From Strigamia acuminata (lineage: Eukaryota > Arthropoda > Chilopoda > Geophilomorpha > Linotaeniidae), in the NCBI GenBank assembly GCA_949358305.1, contig OX442322.1, positions 3,906,001 through 3,970,000 on the forward strand: 64,000 bases of DNA, given 5' to 3'. Shown in pieces: positions 1-9,963 of this stretch. The notes under the pieces were generated by a model that did not search any database, had not been told where the DNA came from, and was given only the letters and a program-made list of their open reading frames with translations. Positions within the stretch are counted from its first letter, which is position 1. The number at the start of each line of letters is the position of its first letter. The translations under genes were made by a program, and so were the position numbers.

Positions 1-1
1 A

Positions 2-2251
2 TTCTTCGATGAAGGAAAAAGAGAAATGATCATGACTCCTAGACCCGTAGCTTATGCTAGTCGAGTCTTACGAGGGGCAGAAGTACGCTACTCAACACCC
101 GAACTCGAGTGTTTAGCAGTAGTATGGGCAGTCGACAAATTCCGACCGTATATCGAATATACGACTTTTACTTTGGAATCAGACGCCGAAGCATTAAAAT
201 GGCTGATGGGAACACCAGAACCATCGGGACGATTTGGTCGTTGGGCAATTAAACTTCAATGTGGCGCCTTTAAGATTAAATATCGACGAGGTACCCAGAA
301 CCAAGTTGCCGACGCCTTCTCGAGAGCGCCTTTGGAGATCGAAGACATTCCAGAGAATGATTATTGTGAGCCAATCGAGATTACTCAATTCTGGCCGGAA
401 TGGGACGGAAATCGAGAAATTATTCGAAGGAATAATAGAGAAGATTGCCAATTTCTCACGAATGTGCAGCTTCATTTCGATTATTCCAAATTATTATACA
501 ATACTTTGGAAAAGGGGGAGAAGATGGATGAAGCTACAGAAGAAACACTATTTAGTGCTTTAACTGAAGTTTTAAAGGAAGTTCCACCGACTCGAGAAGA
601 AATTATAAAAGCTCAACTAGCCGACAAAGAGTGTAGAATAATAATCGATCATCTGAAACGAGATGAAATCGAACAAAGAAAGTTTAAGAAAACTAAAGAA
701 TGGATGAAAGCAGTCCAAGGTTACCAATTAGATTTTCAAGAAGAAAATGGTAATGAAATGCTGATTTATTTCAAACCAACGTTTGAAGAGGAATTGAATG
801 ACTCTGGAAACGGATTTAAAGCTGTCATTCCACCGTCATTAGTACGAAGAGTACTGTTTGCCTGTCACGGACATCCATTAAGTGGACATGCAGGGATGAG
901 TAAGACGCTCGAACGAGCAAAACTTATATATTACTGGCCGAAGATGAATAAAGATACTCGCAATTACGTCCGAAGTTGTATTCATTGCCAGCAATACAAG
1001 CCCTGTCAACATAAAAAGCATAGAGCGAGTTACACTCCTCATAACATGTCTTACCCGTGGGAAGTAATCTGCATTGATTTAATGGGTCCCAAACCGACAG
1101 GAAGAAGCCAATACAGATTTGTATTAGTAATTATAGATCAATGTACTAAATGGGTAGAATTATTCCCTTTAAGTAAGGCATCTAGTGAATCTATTGTGAA
1201 TAGGTTAGGAGAAGTGATTCATAGATGGGGATACCCAAAGAAAATTGTTAGTGATAACGGGAGCCAATTCATATCCACGATTTATGAAGAGTTTTGTAAA
1301 AAACACAACATCAGAATGGCTCATGTGAGTCCATATCACGCTCAGGCCAATCCTACGGAAAGGGCCAATAGAGACATCAAAATAATGCTGGCTCTTTATT
1401 CAGACATTCACTCCCATTGGCCGAGATTCTTAAACGAATTTGCATTTGCCTCGAGAACGGCTAAATCAGAAGCTACAGGCGCAACGCCATTCTTATTGAA
1501 CACAGGAAGAAATGTACCTCTTCCCTTTGATCCTCGGATCATTCAACATGCAAATGCATTTGACAAGAATAACCCGGAAGAATACGTATATAATTTACTT
1601 GGAATTTTACGTCGAGCACATCAAGAGATGCATTTGCGTATTCAAGCAAATTATGAGAGACACGACAAGATTCACAGAAATAAATTTCACATTTGTGAAT
1701 ATACTGTCGGTGATTTGGTATGGAAAGCCACTCACATCCTTTCAAATAAAGAGAAAGGAATTACTAAAGGTTTCGCCGAGAAACGAGATGGACCGTGGGA
1801 AATTACGGAAGTTTTACCTGGAGGTGCTTATAAGTTGAGAAAATTAGTTGATGGATCAATAGAACCATCCATAAATACTGATGATCTCTCACCTTATATC
1901 CCATCTTACCCGATTGAGACTTGGACACTCGACCAAAAGAGTGGAAGAGTAGAGAATCACCCAAACCCTGATTGGATGAACGAAAGTTCAACCGTAAATA
2001 ATTCAAGTGAATTAAATAATCAAGAATTAGGAAATAATTCTGCTAATATGGAATTAGATCCCGAAGAAGTTACAACACCCGCTTCAAAAGAAAGCGACAT
2101 CGTAGTTAATAATCCAAAACATGATTATAACCTTAGGAAAAGGAAAAGAAGTTGTGAACTTTCACAACTGCAACCTCGTACGAAGCGAATTTCTACGACA
2201 GATCAAGAATGCACAACAGATTTTATACATCTGATTCAAGATCGCCGCTAG
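2..2251 (+). CDS. pol: G1 pol, C-terminal part (RNase H and integrase)
   Basis: The frame is already open at base 2, so the start is outside the window. In G2 the same protein is 1430 residues, and this piece holds roughly the last 750. It starts in the RNase H domain, shortly after its TDAS motif. A zinc-binding H-H-C-C integrase segment (HGH...CIHC) follows near residues 285-330, then the integrase catalytic core with Asp in CIDLMG, Asp in VSDNGSQF and Glu in NPTERAN. A GPY/F-like module (RDGPWEI, GGAYKL) lies near residue 595. The tail is acidic and then basic. No chromodomain is seen. No stop or frameshift interrupts it, so it could be functional if the upstream part is intact. Confidence 0.93.
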   Translation, partial: FFDEGKREMIMTPRPVAYASRVLRGAEVRYSTPELECLAVVWAVDKFRPYIEYTTFTLESDAEALKWLMGTPEPSGRFGRWAIKLQCGAFKIKYRRGTQNQVADAFSRAPLEIEDIPENDYCEPIEITQFWPEWDGNREIIRRNNREDCQFLTNVQLHFDYSKLLYNTLEKGEKMDEATEETLFSALTEVLKEVPPTREEIIKAQLADKECRIIIDHLKRDEIEQRKFKKTKEWMKAVQGYQLDFQEENGNEMLIYFKPTFEEELNDSGNGFKAVIPPSLVRRVLFACHGHPLSGHAGMSKTLERAKLIYYWPKMNKDTRNYVRSCIHCQQYKPCQHKKHRASYTPHNMSYPWEVICIDLMGPKPTGRSQYRFVLVIIDQCTKWVELFPLSKASSESIVNRLGEVIHRWGYPKKIVSDNGSQFISTIYEEFCKKHNIRMAHVSPYHAQANPTERANRDIKIMLALYSDIHSHWPRFLNEFAFASRTAKSEATGATPFLLNTGRNVPLPFDPRIIQHANAFDKNNPEEYVYNLLGILRRAHQEMHLRIQANYERHDKIHRNKFHICEYTVGDLVWKATHILSNKEKGITKGFAEKRDGPWEITEVLPGGAYKLRKLVDGSIEPSINTDDLSPYIPSYPIETWTLDQKSGRVENHPNPDWMNESSTVNNSSELNNQELGNNSANMELDPEEVTTPASKESDIVVNNPKHDYNLRKRKRSCELSQLQPRTKRISTTDQECTTDFIHLIQDRR

Positions 2252-3061
2252 TGATAGCGTATTTTTTTAAATAAAAATTTAAAAAAGATAAAAAATCGGG
2301 TCACTTTTTGACCCACAAATTAGTCATGGTTAAATCATAAACCTATAGGAGAATAGGGTGAAAATACCCCGGGTAGAGAGTAGAGGATTTGTTCTCTCAC
2401 AAGCTTCACACACATGTGCGAGTCAACTTTGACACCTGCGTCGATAGAAAAGTTCGTCGCGATTTCTTTCAAGAAAACCTCGAGATTCGTGGTAAGACTC
2501 ATGTATTACCAGTAAACTCGGAAATTATGTGTCAGGACTTAATGTTATAATCCTTTCATGATAGAAAAGGACGAGAGAAAACTTCGGTGATTAATTTCGT
2601 CTGAAAGAGACGAACACGTGACCTCGGCGTGAAGAAGAAAATTTCTCCTTCGAGAAAATTCGAAATATCATCACGACAGTTCAACGTTTACTAGAGTGTT
2701 ACGTGTAAGTAATGATAAATTTAATATATCAAGAGATATTCACGGCTATTTTATATATAAAATTAGGATTTCTACGTTGGCAGAGAACACCTTCGCTAAA
2801 AACAACGAGTTTTGTCAATTAGAAAATCGGCACCACATCATTTTGAATACTTAAGTGGATTCCGGAGATTCCTAGTGTAAGTATTCTAAAGATAATTCTA
2901 TCGAATATTACGAATAGTAAAAAAGCCGCACGTAAAATCCCGATATAAAAATATATCGAAACCATCGATAAAGTTGATAAATTTTCACGATAGATGGCGG
3001 TATAAATTTTGTTAAATAAATCGTATTGATAAGATTCTCTATATTATTTTCTCTAGAAAAA
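2252..3061 (+). other. G1 pol-ORF3 interval
   Basis: This stretch of 810 bases has no supportable ORF. It is conserved in G2 at 17579-18388, so it is an integral part of the element. Just before ORF3 it ends in a pyrimidine-rich run followed by TAG at 3054-3056, a good 3' splice site. Confidence 0.6.
3040..3056 (+). promoter_or_regulatory. Candidate 3' splice site before G ORF3
   Basis: A run rich in T and C ends in CTAG at 3053-3056, six bases before the ORF3 start codon at 3062. The same arrangement is kept in G2. ORF3 would then be expressed from a spliced RNA, as env is in errantiviruses. The donor was not identified. Confidence 0.45.
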
Positions 3062-4029
3062 ATGGGAAAAAAGATCGAAAAAAAGAGAAAATACGTGTTG
3101 GTCGAATCCTCTTCCTCCGATGAAGAAGTAACGGCACCTCCTTCGGCCGCTGCCGTATTCGTAGAAGGGTGTCCCAAAACACCCGTGATTATCAACGCCA
3201 GAGGCTGGGATATTTTGAGTTGGGCTCGCCAACATCCCGAATTGCTCCCCGCTGAGCTTGGTCCACCCGGAACCCCCACGTTACAGGAGGAACCGGCCAA
3301 AAAAGAATCAACGGCGAAGCCATTTGTTATTCCAAAGATAAAAGCGGATGATTTCGCCAGAAATAATCCGCCAATTGCAAAAAACCAGCCAAGTACCAGT
3401 AAACCGCGAAAGGTGGAAATTGTGTACAACCGAGTCAAGTCGCCCGAACGAAGAAGGAAATCCCCACCAATGGAAGCTAAACGCCGCCGAAATTCGGAAG
3501 ACGCTACACCTTCCTCTTGTACTGGCCAAGAGCGTCCAAAAAGAGAATACGTTAGATTTAACGATTCACCAGACCGAGACCGGGAAAAAAGGTCGTATTC
3601 CTCCTACCGAAGGTCCGACCAACCTAGGAATAGGTCAAATACCAGCGCATGGTCAGATCGCCAAAAGTTGGCAAATAAAGTTCGTCAGATCCAGAAAAGA
3701 CGAGAACAGTGTAAACAAGATAAAGAGAACGGAAAACCACATGATGATATGGTACTCTCGAAGGACGAAGTGCCATGTCCTTTTTGTTCCGCCGTCGGGT
3801 GGGTCTCGGGATCGGGAACCGGAGGCCACCTGGCGCAATGTTCCAATTGCGAGGGCACAAAGAAGCGGCCCAAAGGCCAACCTTGGCGCCCCAGCTTTCT
3901 GCCGTTTGTGGTCATGGGAATTCACCCTCCCCCGGCCAGGTTGTGGGCAACTTGCCCGGAGTGTAAAATTGTCCTCTCCAGTGACGGAAGATCGCCGTAC
4001 ATCAGCCCGGAGTTCTTGAACGCCATAAC
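3062..4029 (+). pseudogene. G1 ORF3, 5' part (interrupted by copia A)
   Basis: The open frame starts at ATG 3062 (MGKKIEKKRK) and runs into copia A at 4030. If A and one copy of its ATAAC duplication are ignored, the frame continues at 9964 and stops at 10672, a total of 1677 bases or 558 residues. The N-terminus is basic and is followed by a serine/acidic patch. A basic SR/RD-rich region covers about residues 130-220. Three CxxC pairs follow at C239/C242, C260/C263 and C298/C301, with His256 between the first two, suggesting a zinc-binding fold. I see no signal peptide or transmembrane segment, so this is not a recognisable envelope. The function is unknown. In G1 it is inactivated by the insertion. 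Confidence 0.75.
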
Positions 4030-4348
4030 TGTTATAATGTTGCTGTGAATCCATATAAACAGCTAGTATATGCAGTGGTGTGGAAAAACATAGCAGGTGA
4101 TAAAAGCACACATCATCACAGGTGAGAATCAAACATCAAGTGATCTTTATTGATTGGTCACATGACCTCAATGCAATCAGCGCCACCTGTAGGCAGCATA
4201 CAGACACTGTATGTAAACAAACATTGCGATCACTCGCATTGGCCAAACACATACACTAACACTTAGCTACATGATAATACGCAAAGATATATATATACAC
4301 ACGTGTTGTAAATAGTGATTGCTTATCAATATACATTATATCTTAACA
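4030..4348 (-). repeat. A 3' LTR
   Basis: This 319-bp LTR (element sense TGTTAAG...TATAACA) matches 9640-9958. A CTCF-like sequence, read on the minus strand as CCTACAGGTGGCGC, lies at 4180-4193. Confidence 0.97.
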
Positions 4349-4360
4349 TTCGGCCCCCCG
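4349..4360 (-). other. A polypurine tract
   Basis: On the minus strand the bases just before the 3' LTR read CGGGGGGCCGAA, a G-rich plus-strand primer site in the expected position. Confidence 0.7.
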
Positions 4361-4374
4361 TATTATCTCATTCC

Positions 4375-7300
4375 TTATTGAGCCCGCAAAATGCTTAAAT
4401 CAACTAAGAAGCGATCGCAAAACTTCACCAGGTCAGCTTTGTCAACTGACTTTGTGAAAATGTCGGCATGATTGGACTTTGTGCCTACGTGAACGATTAG
4501 AAGATTATCTCTTTTAACAAGTTCTCTTATAAAATGGTAACGGATGTCAATGTGCTTTGTTTTCCTGTTCTCAACACAAGATTTTGTGAAGTCCACTGCT
4601 GATATGTTGTCGCACATGACATAATGAGAGAATCTTCCAGCTAATTCCGGGGATATTTCGTGCAGGACACGAACAATCCAGATGTAGTCCTTGACAGTTT
4701 CTGTAAGGGCTACGTACTCGGCTTCCATTGTTGACAATGTTACGTTCCGTTGTTTGAAGGTGCGCCAGTAGATGGGTGTGCTGCCCAAAGTCACTAGCGT
4801 TCCTCCAACGGAGATCCGGTCGTCTCTGTTGTTTGCATAATCGGAGTCGCTGTATCCGATTACCTCGATCCGATCATTTGGAAACAACATTAATCCGTGG
4901 TTTCTTGTTGTTCTCAGATAACTGAGTAAGTCCAAAAGTGCAATCCAGTGGTCCCACCCTGGATTCGATTGAAATTGGCTCAGGATGTTCACTGCATAAG
5001 TCATGTCGGGCCTTGTTCTCGACGCGATGAATGCTAAACATCCAAGTAAGCTTCTATATGGAATTCCTTCCATGACTTTGAATTCATCAATTGTGTCCGG
5101 ACAATCTCGTTTCGTGAGAACAGTTGCTTTCGTCATCGGTTGAGATCGAATCTTCACATGTTCCAAGTGATTTTTGAACTTCAACAACACTTTGTTCACG
5201 TACGATCTTTGATGTAGAACCAATTGTTGTTTGTGCGAGTGAAATTCGACTCCTAGCAACTTCTTCGTTTGTCCGAGAATCACTAAATCGAATTGCGTTC
5301 CAATCATGTTGAGTATTTTCATCGCATCTTCGTACTGCTTTCCGAAGACAACGATATCGTCAACGTAGACGATTAGATACGCAATGTCTCCGTATTTATA
5401 AACGCAATTGCACCAATTGACGTGTTCTAGTCCTAATTTCAATAAAGTCTCCTCCAGTTCTATTCCCCATTCTCTTCCAGACTGGTGCAGGCCATAGATA
5501 GCTCGGAGGAGCCTGCAGACATAGTTCTCCTTGCCTTCAATGATGAAACCTTTTGGCTGGCGCATGTAGACTGTTTTATGCAATTTTGCATAAAGGTATG
5601 CACACTTGACGTCTGCCTGAATGTATGACCATTTGAGCATACAGACGAGTAGCGTGAACATAAAGCGCACGATTGAAAAGTCTACCACGGGTGAGAATGT
5701 CTCCTCATAGGATTCACCGTAGACTTGGGAAAACCCTTGCGCGACAAGTCTCGCCTTATAACGTGCAATTTCTCCCTCTTCGTTCTGTTTGGTCGTATAA
5801 ATCCATCTGCAACCCACTATCTTAGTGTTGGGCGGCGGTGGAACAAGTTCCCAAACCTCGCGCTCATGCATGGTGTCAATCTCATCGTTCATCGCTTGGC
5901 GCCATTCATCCTTCTCGGGTAAAGTCGCAATTTCCTCATAACGTACGGGTACGTGGACCTCTAGATGATTGGCTTCGAAGTTGATATTGATATCGTCAAA
6001 GTCCACGTCAAGACTATCTGTCGTCGTGTTTGATTCTGAGGGCTTTTTCTTTCTTTTGTCCTCAAACAGATGCTCTGGTACGCGAAGATTGTGATCAGTA
6101 CAGTAACGCTTCACGTCGGGTATCGAGCGTAACTTGGGCTTGTCGTAGCCCTCGATCGTGTACTCGATATCTCTCTGTCCAGTCGGTCTGACTTTCTCCG
6201 TTTTCTTCCAAACTAGTGCTGGAATAGTTGGAACTGGATTCAAAAGTCCTTGTCCGGGTTGTGGCAAAGTGCCCTGCAACTTCACTTCTGGTAAATTATG
6301 ATGCAACTTGTCATCTGGCAGTCTAAATTTCAATTTAACTGGGGGCAATTCCAGTTGCGGATCTTCCTTCTTCTTTACTGGTACTGGCGGTGGTAGTGGC
6401 GGCCTGACATCTTCATCCGAATAATATTGGCGTTCATTGTCATTATCCAAATTGTCGTCCAAATTATCGATGTATGTCGTGTATTTTTCTGGTAAGCCCA
6501 GCACGCCTTCAACACCGCGCCTGCTCTCCACGAACTTCACGTCGTTGGTTTCAATTACTTTGGAAAACTCCGGCAGCCATACTCTATATCCTTTCGTGAT
6601 TCTTGAATACCCGAGCATAATGCCATGCAGACTCTTGTTGTCGATTTTGCCATCTCGAATTCTTTTCTGCACAAAGCATAAACTCCCGAATTTTCTCAAA
6701 TGTCTAAGTGATGGTTTCCGTCCGTAATACAATTCCATCGGCGTCTTGTCCGAATTCAGCTTTGCGATCCTGTTCCTGAGATAGTTGAAAGTCAGGATGG
6801 CCTCTCCCCAGAATCGATGTTCCAAGCCGGCATCGTACACAAGCGCTCGCATTCCATTTGCTAATGTCTGGTTAAGTCTCTCGGAAACGCCATTTTGGAC
6901 TGGAGTGTACGCGTTAGTCCTCTCGTGAGCGATTCCTAGTCCTTGGAGGTACTCTCCAAACTTGTTTGAGCAGAACTCCATACCGTTATCCGTACGAATT
7001 GCGAGAACCGATTTCCCAAGCAATCGTTCTATTCGTTTCACGTGTTTTTGGAAAATGTCAAATACTTCGTCCTTCTTCTTCATTAAGTACACTGTCGAAT
7101 AACGAGAGAAGTCATCCGTGATAGTTAAGAAGTATATGTTTCCCGAGAGTGTTGGTGTACTAAATGCTCCACATACATCCATGTGTAGCAATTGGAGTGG
7201 CTCTGTCGATCTAATTCCTGGCAACGACTTATGAGGAATCGCCTTCTTTTTGGCTAATGTGCAAACGTCGCATTGTGTAATTGGCACGTCCAAAACTGGC

Positions 7301-8847
7301 AACCCAATTACTGCACCTCCTTTGCTCATTGCTTGGACGCTTGGAAAATAGATATGGCCGAGCCGCTCATGCCAAAGTCTTGCTTCCTCAGGATTAGATG
7401 CACTCTTCGTTGTACTTTGTGTTGAAATAGTTGGCTCTTGTTTCTTCTGTTCGCCAACGTTCGCTCTGTTATTCGCTTTTTGTCGTAACTTCTCAAAGTC
7501 CGGCTTCTGGTCGCTTGGCTTGATGTAGTACAAACGATCCTTCTTCACGCCTTCCATCAGCTGTCTCTTCCACTGAGGATCGTATATCTTCACCAAGCCC
7601 GAGCCAACGGCGACTTTGCATCGTGCTTCGTCGATGCACGGTCCCGACAACAAATTTCGTCGCATGTCCGGCGCATAATAAACCTTCTTCAATGTGATTG
7701 GAATTGTCTCACTTCCAACCAAACACATCACGCAAACGTCCCCGACGCCTTGAATCTGAATTAAAGTCTTCTTATCCGCTTGACTTATTGTCCCTGTGGT
7801 TTCCTTGAAGTTGAAGAATTGATTCCTGTCTTTGCAGAAATGTCCAGTGGCCCCGGTGTCGTAGATCCAACAGTTGTTGGCTGCGCTGCACTGTAACATC
7901 TCCTCTTCGCTCAACTCGGTGAGAAAACCGACATCGAACATGTTTGTGTCCAATTCTTCCGCTGTATTTGTGTTCTGGCTGTTATTCGACGGTAATTGTG
8001 CTGTGCAATCCCTTGCCCAGTGCCCTGGTTGATTGCACCGGAAACACGGCCCCCGTGGTGATGATCCGGTCGCATTTCCTCGGAAATTCCGCGAATTTTT
8101 GCCGCCTCGATAATTCGATTTGCCGCCCCTTTGTCCGCCTCGGTTGTTTTGGCTGCTATTCCCTTGCTGTTGTTGGGATTTAGACGAATTATCATTGCTC
8201 TTTGTGCTTGTTCCCATGTTGAAAGCGTCCGTAATTGGCGCTTGGCCCGAATCTCTGCGTTGTTGCGCGAGTCTGCCCTCCTCGGCGACCAATTCCGCTT
8301 CAACCTTTTCCAGTGTGAAATCCTTATCGTCCCATCGGTAAATACTCTGCACAATTGACTGGTATTCTTGTGGCAGGTATCGGATGAGCTGGAATGCCTG
8401 ATACAAATTGTCCAAGTCGTGTTTGACGTCGGCTAATCGCTTTGCTGCATTGCGTATCTTCGCCGCGAATACCCCGATCGTCTCCGTCGCTGGATCGTAT
8501 TTTAAATTGAAGAATTCGTCCAACAGACGTATAATTCTCGCCCTCGAGACCGGTTCGAAGTTAGTTTTCAGCGTATCCCACGCTGTTTTCGCGTCCTCGG
8601 TCCCGCTGAGCAATTCGTGGTATTGCTCCTCGATGGCGTAGTAAATTAGGCTGAAAGCTCGCCCCTTTCGCAGTTGAAAGTCCGAGCGATCTCGCCAAGA
8701 CGCTCCCGGTGCCAGGGCTTCTTGTGTTCCATCGGTGAAGGCCCAACATCCGTGGTGCATCAACAGCACTTTGATTTGCTGCTTCCACGTATCGTAGTTC
8801 GTCCTATTCAAAAGTGTTATTTTTCGCTCGAGTTTTTCTGTCTCCAT
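4375..8847 (-). CDS. gag-pol: Copia A gag-pol polyprotein
   Basis: I start at ATG 8847 (METEKLERKI), because upstream in-frame sequence has no ATG; this gives 1490 residues. Domain order is that of Ty1/copia. A Gag (UBN2-like) region comes first, then a CCHC knuckle (CFRCNQPGHWARDC, near residue 270) and the aspartic protease motif DTGATGHF (near 330). The integrase has its zinc region (HERLGH...CDVC, near 495) and a DDE core with HMDVCG, RTDNGMEF and NGVSERLN. Reverse transcriptase follows, with ARYKARLVAQGF and YVDDIVV (near 1162), and then RNase H with SDSDYAN, TMEAEYVAL and KTKHIDIRYHFIRE. It is not broken anywhere, and it stops 26 bases before the 3' LTR. It encodes everything needed for copy-and-paste transposition. 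Confidence 0.96.
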   Translation of the reverse strand: METEKLERKITLLNRTNYDTWKQQIKVLLMHHGCWAFTDGTQEALAPGASWRDRSDFQLRKGRAFSLIYYAIEEQYHELLSGTEDAKTAWDTLKTNFEPVSRARIIRLLDEFFNLKYDPATETIGVFAAKIRNAAKRLADVKHDLDNLYQAFQLIRYLPQEYQSIVQSIYRWDDKDFTLEKVEAELVAEEGRLAQQRRDSGQAPITDAFNMGTSTKSNDNSSKSQQQQGNSSQNNRGGQRGGKSNYRGGKNSRNFRGNATGSSPRGPCFRCNQPGHWARDCTAQLPSNNSQNTNTAEELDTNMFDVGFLTELSEEEMLQCSAANNCWIYDTGATGHFCKDRNQFFNFKETTGTISQADKKTLIQIQGVGDVCVMCLVGSETIPITLKKVYYAPDMRRNLLSGPCIDEARCKVAVGSGLVKIYDPQWKRQLMEGVKKDRLYYIKPSDQKPDFEKLRQKANNRANVGEQKKQEPTISTQSTTKSASNPEEARLWHERLGHIYFPSVQAMSKGGAVIGLPVLDVPITQCDVCTLAKKKAIPHKSLPGIRSTEPLQLLHMDVCGAFSTPTLSGNIYFLTITDDFSRYSTVYLMKKKDEVFDIFQKHVKRIERLLGKSVLAIRTDNGMEFCSNKFGEYLQGLGIAHERTNAYTPVQNGVSERLNQTLANGMRALVYDAGLEHRFWGEAILTFNYLRNRIAKLNSDKTPMELYYGRKPSLRHLRKFGSLCFVQKRIRDGKIDNKSLHGIMLGYSRITKGYRVWLPEFSKVIETNDVKFVESRRGVEGVLGLPEKYTTYIDNLDDNLDNDNERQYYSDEDVRPPLPPPVPVKKKEDPQLELPPVKLKFRLPDDKLHHNLPEVKLQGTLPQPGQGLLNPVPTIPALVWKKTEKVRPTGQRDIEYTIEGYDKPKLRSIPDVKRYCTDHNLRVPEHLFEDKRKKKPSESNTTTDSLDVDFDDININFEANHLEVHVPVRYEEIATLPEKDEWRQAMNDEIDTMHEREVWELVPPPPNTKIVGCRWIYTTKQNEEGEIARYKARLVAQGFSQVYGESYEETFSPVVDFSIVRFMFTLLVCMLKWSYIQADVKCAYLYAKLHKTVYMRQPKGFIIEGKENYVCRLLRAIYGLHQSGREWGIELEETLLKLGLEHVNWCNCVYKYGDIAYLIVYVDDIVVFGKQYEDAMKILNMIGTQFDLVILGQTKKLLGVEFHSHKQQLVLHQRSYVNKVLLKFKNHLEHVKIRSQPMTKATVLTKRDCPDTIDEFKVMEGIPYRSLLGCLAFIASRTRPDMTYAVNILSQFQSNPGWDHWIALLDLLSYLRTTRNHGLMLFPNDRIEVIGYSDSDYANNRDDRISVGGTLVTLGSTPIYWRTFKQRNVTLSTMEAEYVALTETVKDYIWIVRVLHEISPELAGRFSHYVMCDNISAVDFTKSCVENRKTKHIDIRYHFIRELVKRDNLLIVHVGTKSNHADIFTKSVDKADLVKFCDRFLVDLSILRAQ

Positions 8848-9627
8848 CGCGAATTGAGTGTCCTGGACTTGTGAAACACCGTATACACACACAGATTTCC
8901 TCAAAAACACTTTCAAATACTGGTAATCGCAACTGGGTGCAGTGTTGCGATGTTAGTTCGCTCTTAATACTATGTTAGTGTATCCTAGTAACAACACTAA
9001 GCTAATAATGGTATTCAACAATATATTCGAAAATAAAACGAAATAAACGAAATAAAGAGTTCATATATGTTGGCTTCCTGCTGCAGACTATCCACTTGTT
9101 TCGTACTGACAGCTTTGAGTCACACTTCACGTGTGGTTGAGAAAAAAACGTCGTATTGTTGATTTTCCCTCGTTTTTCCGTCTTTTTCGCCTCGAAAAAT
9201 TCAGTTCCTTCGAGAATTTTCTCGTTTTTGGCAATTCCCGTTCGTTTATTGCTCGTTCACACTTCCCGTGTGGTTGTCGAGCGTCGTCGTCCTTGCGTAT
9301 TTGTCGTCGAGTTGTTTTCTCGGCGAAAATTAACGCCACGTCGACGTTACGTATCGCGCCTCGCGATATTCGGAGAAATCGTCCGAAAAAGGCCAAAATA
9401 AACGTATTAAATAAATGTTCTATAATGTTCGAACCCGTTTAGTGTTCCTGCGTCGCTTGGTGATGCAGAATAACCCCGAAAATCGTGGATCCTTGGTCCA
9501 AACACAAGTTGTCAACTCTCACCATGGGCGCCGCCATGTTGGATTTGAGGGAAACGCCTTCTTTTTCACCTCAAAAACGACTTGCACTGCTTTTAAACGA
9601 TCTCCGCGTTTTTCCCACGTTGTTTGT
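8848..9627 (-). other. A 5' leader
   Basis: About 780 bases lie between the primer binding site and the start codon. Short frames here have no protein-like character. I see nothing else in it. Confidence 0.6.
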
Positions 9628-9638
9628 GGCCCATAACC
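9628..9638 (-). other. A primer binding site (internal tRNA-iMet type)
   Basis: One base inside the 5' LTR the minus strand reads GGTTATGGGCC. This is complementary to the anticodon-stem region of initiator tRNA-Met (GGCCCATAACC), the site used by Drosophila copia, which primes from a tRNA-iMet half molecule. Confidence 0.75.
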
Positions 9639-9639
9639 T

Positions 9640-9958
9640 TGTTATAATGTTGCTGTGAATCCATATAAACAGCTAGTATATGCAGTGGTGTGGAAAAACA
9701 TAGCAGGTGATAAAAGCACACATCATCACAGGTGAGAATCAAACATCAAGTGATCTTTATTGATTGGTCACATGACCTCAATGCAATCAGCGCCACCTGT
9801 AGGCAGCATACAGACACTGTATGTAAACAAACATTGCGATCACTCGCATTGGCCAAACACATACACTAACACTTAGCTACATGATAATACGCAAAGATAT
9901 ATATATACACACGTGTTGTAAATAGTGATTGCTTATCAATATACATTATATCTTAACA
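9640..9958 (-). repeat. A 5' LTR
   Basis: 319 bp, no difference from 4030-4348 seen by eye. It is followed by the ATAAC duplicate at 9959-9963. Confidence 0.97.
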
Positions 9959-9963
9959 ATAAC

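Larger units (their letters stand above)
4030..9958 (-). mobile_element. Ty1/copia element A, apparently intact
   Basis: Two 319-bp LTRs, identical as far as I can read, flank a single uninterrupted gag-pol frame on the minus strand. The LTRs have TG...CA ends. A 5-bp target duplication, ATAAC, lies at 4025-4029 and 9959-9963. Removing the element and one duplicate restores the G1 ORF3 frame exactly. Identical LTRs and an open polyprotein point to a recent and possibly still active insertion. Confidence 0.97.

Noticed and set aside
3624-4132. Minus-strand ORFs opposite G ORF3
   Set aside because: They are shadows of the ORF3 codons and extend into the copia LTR.
9127-9636. Short ORFs in the A leader
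   Set aside because: They are arginine/phenylalanine-rich, overlap on both strands and have no protein-like pattern.
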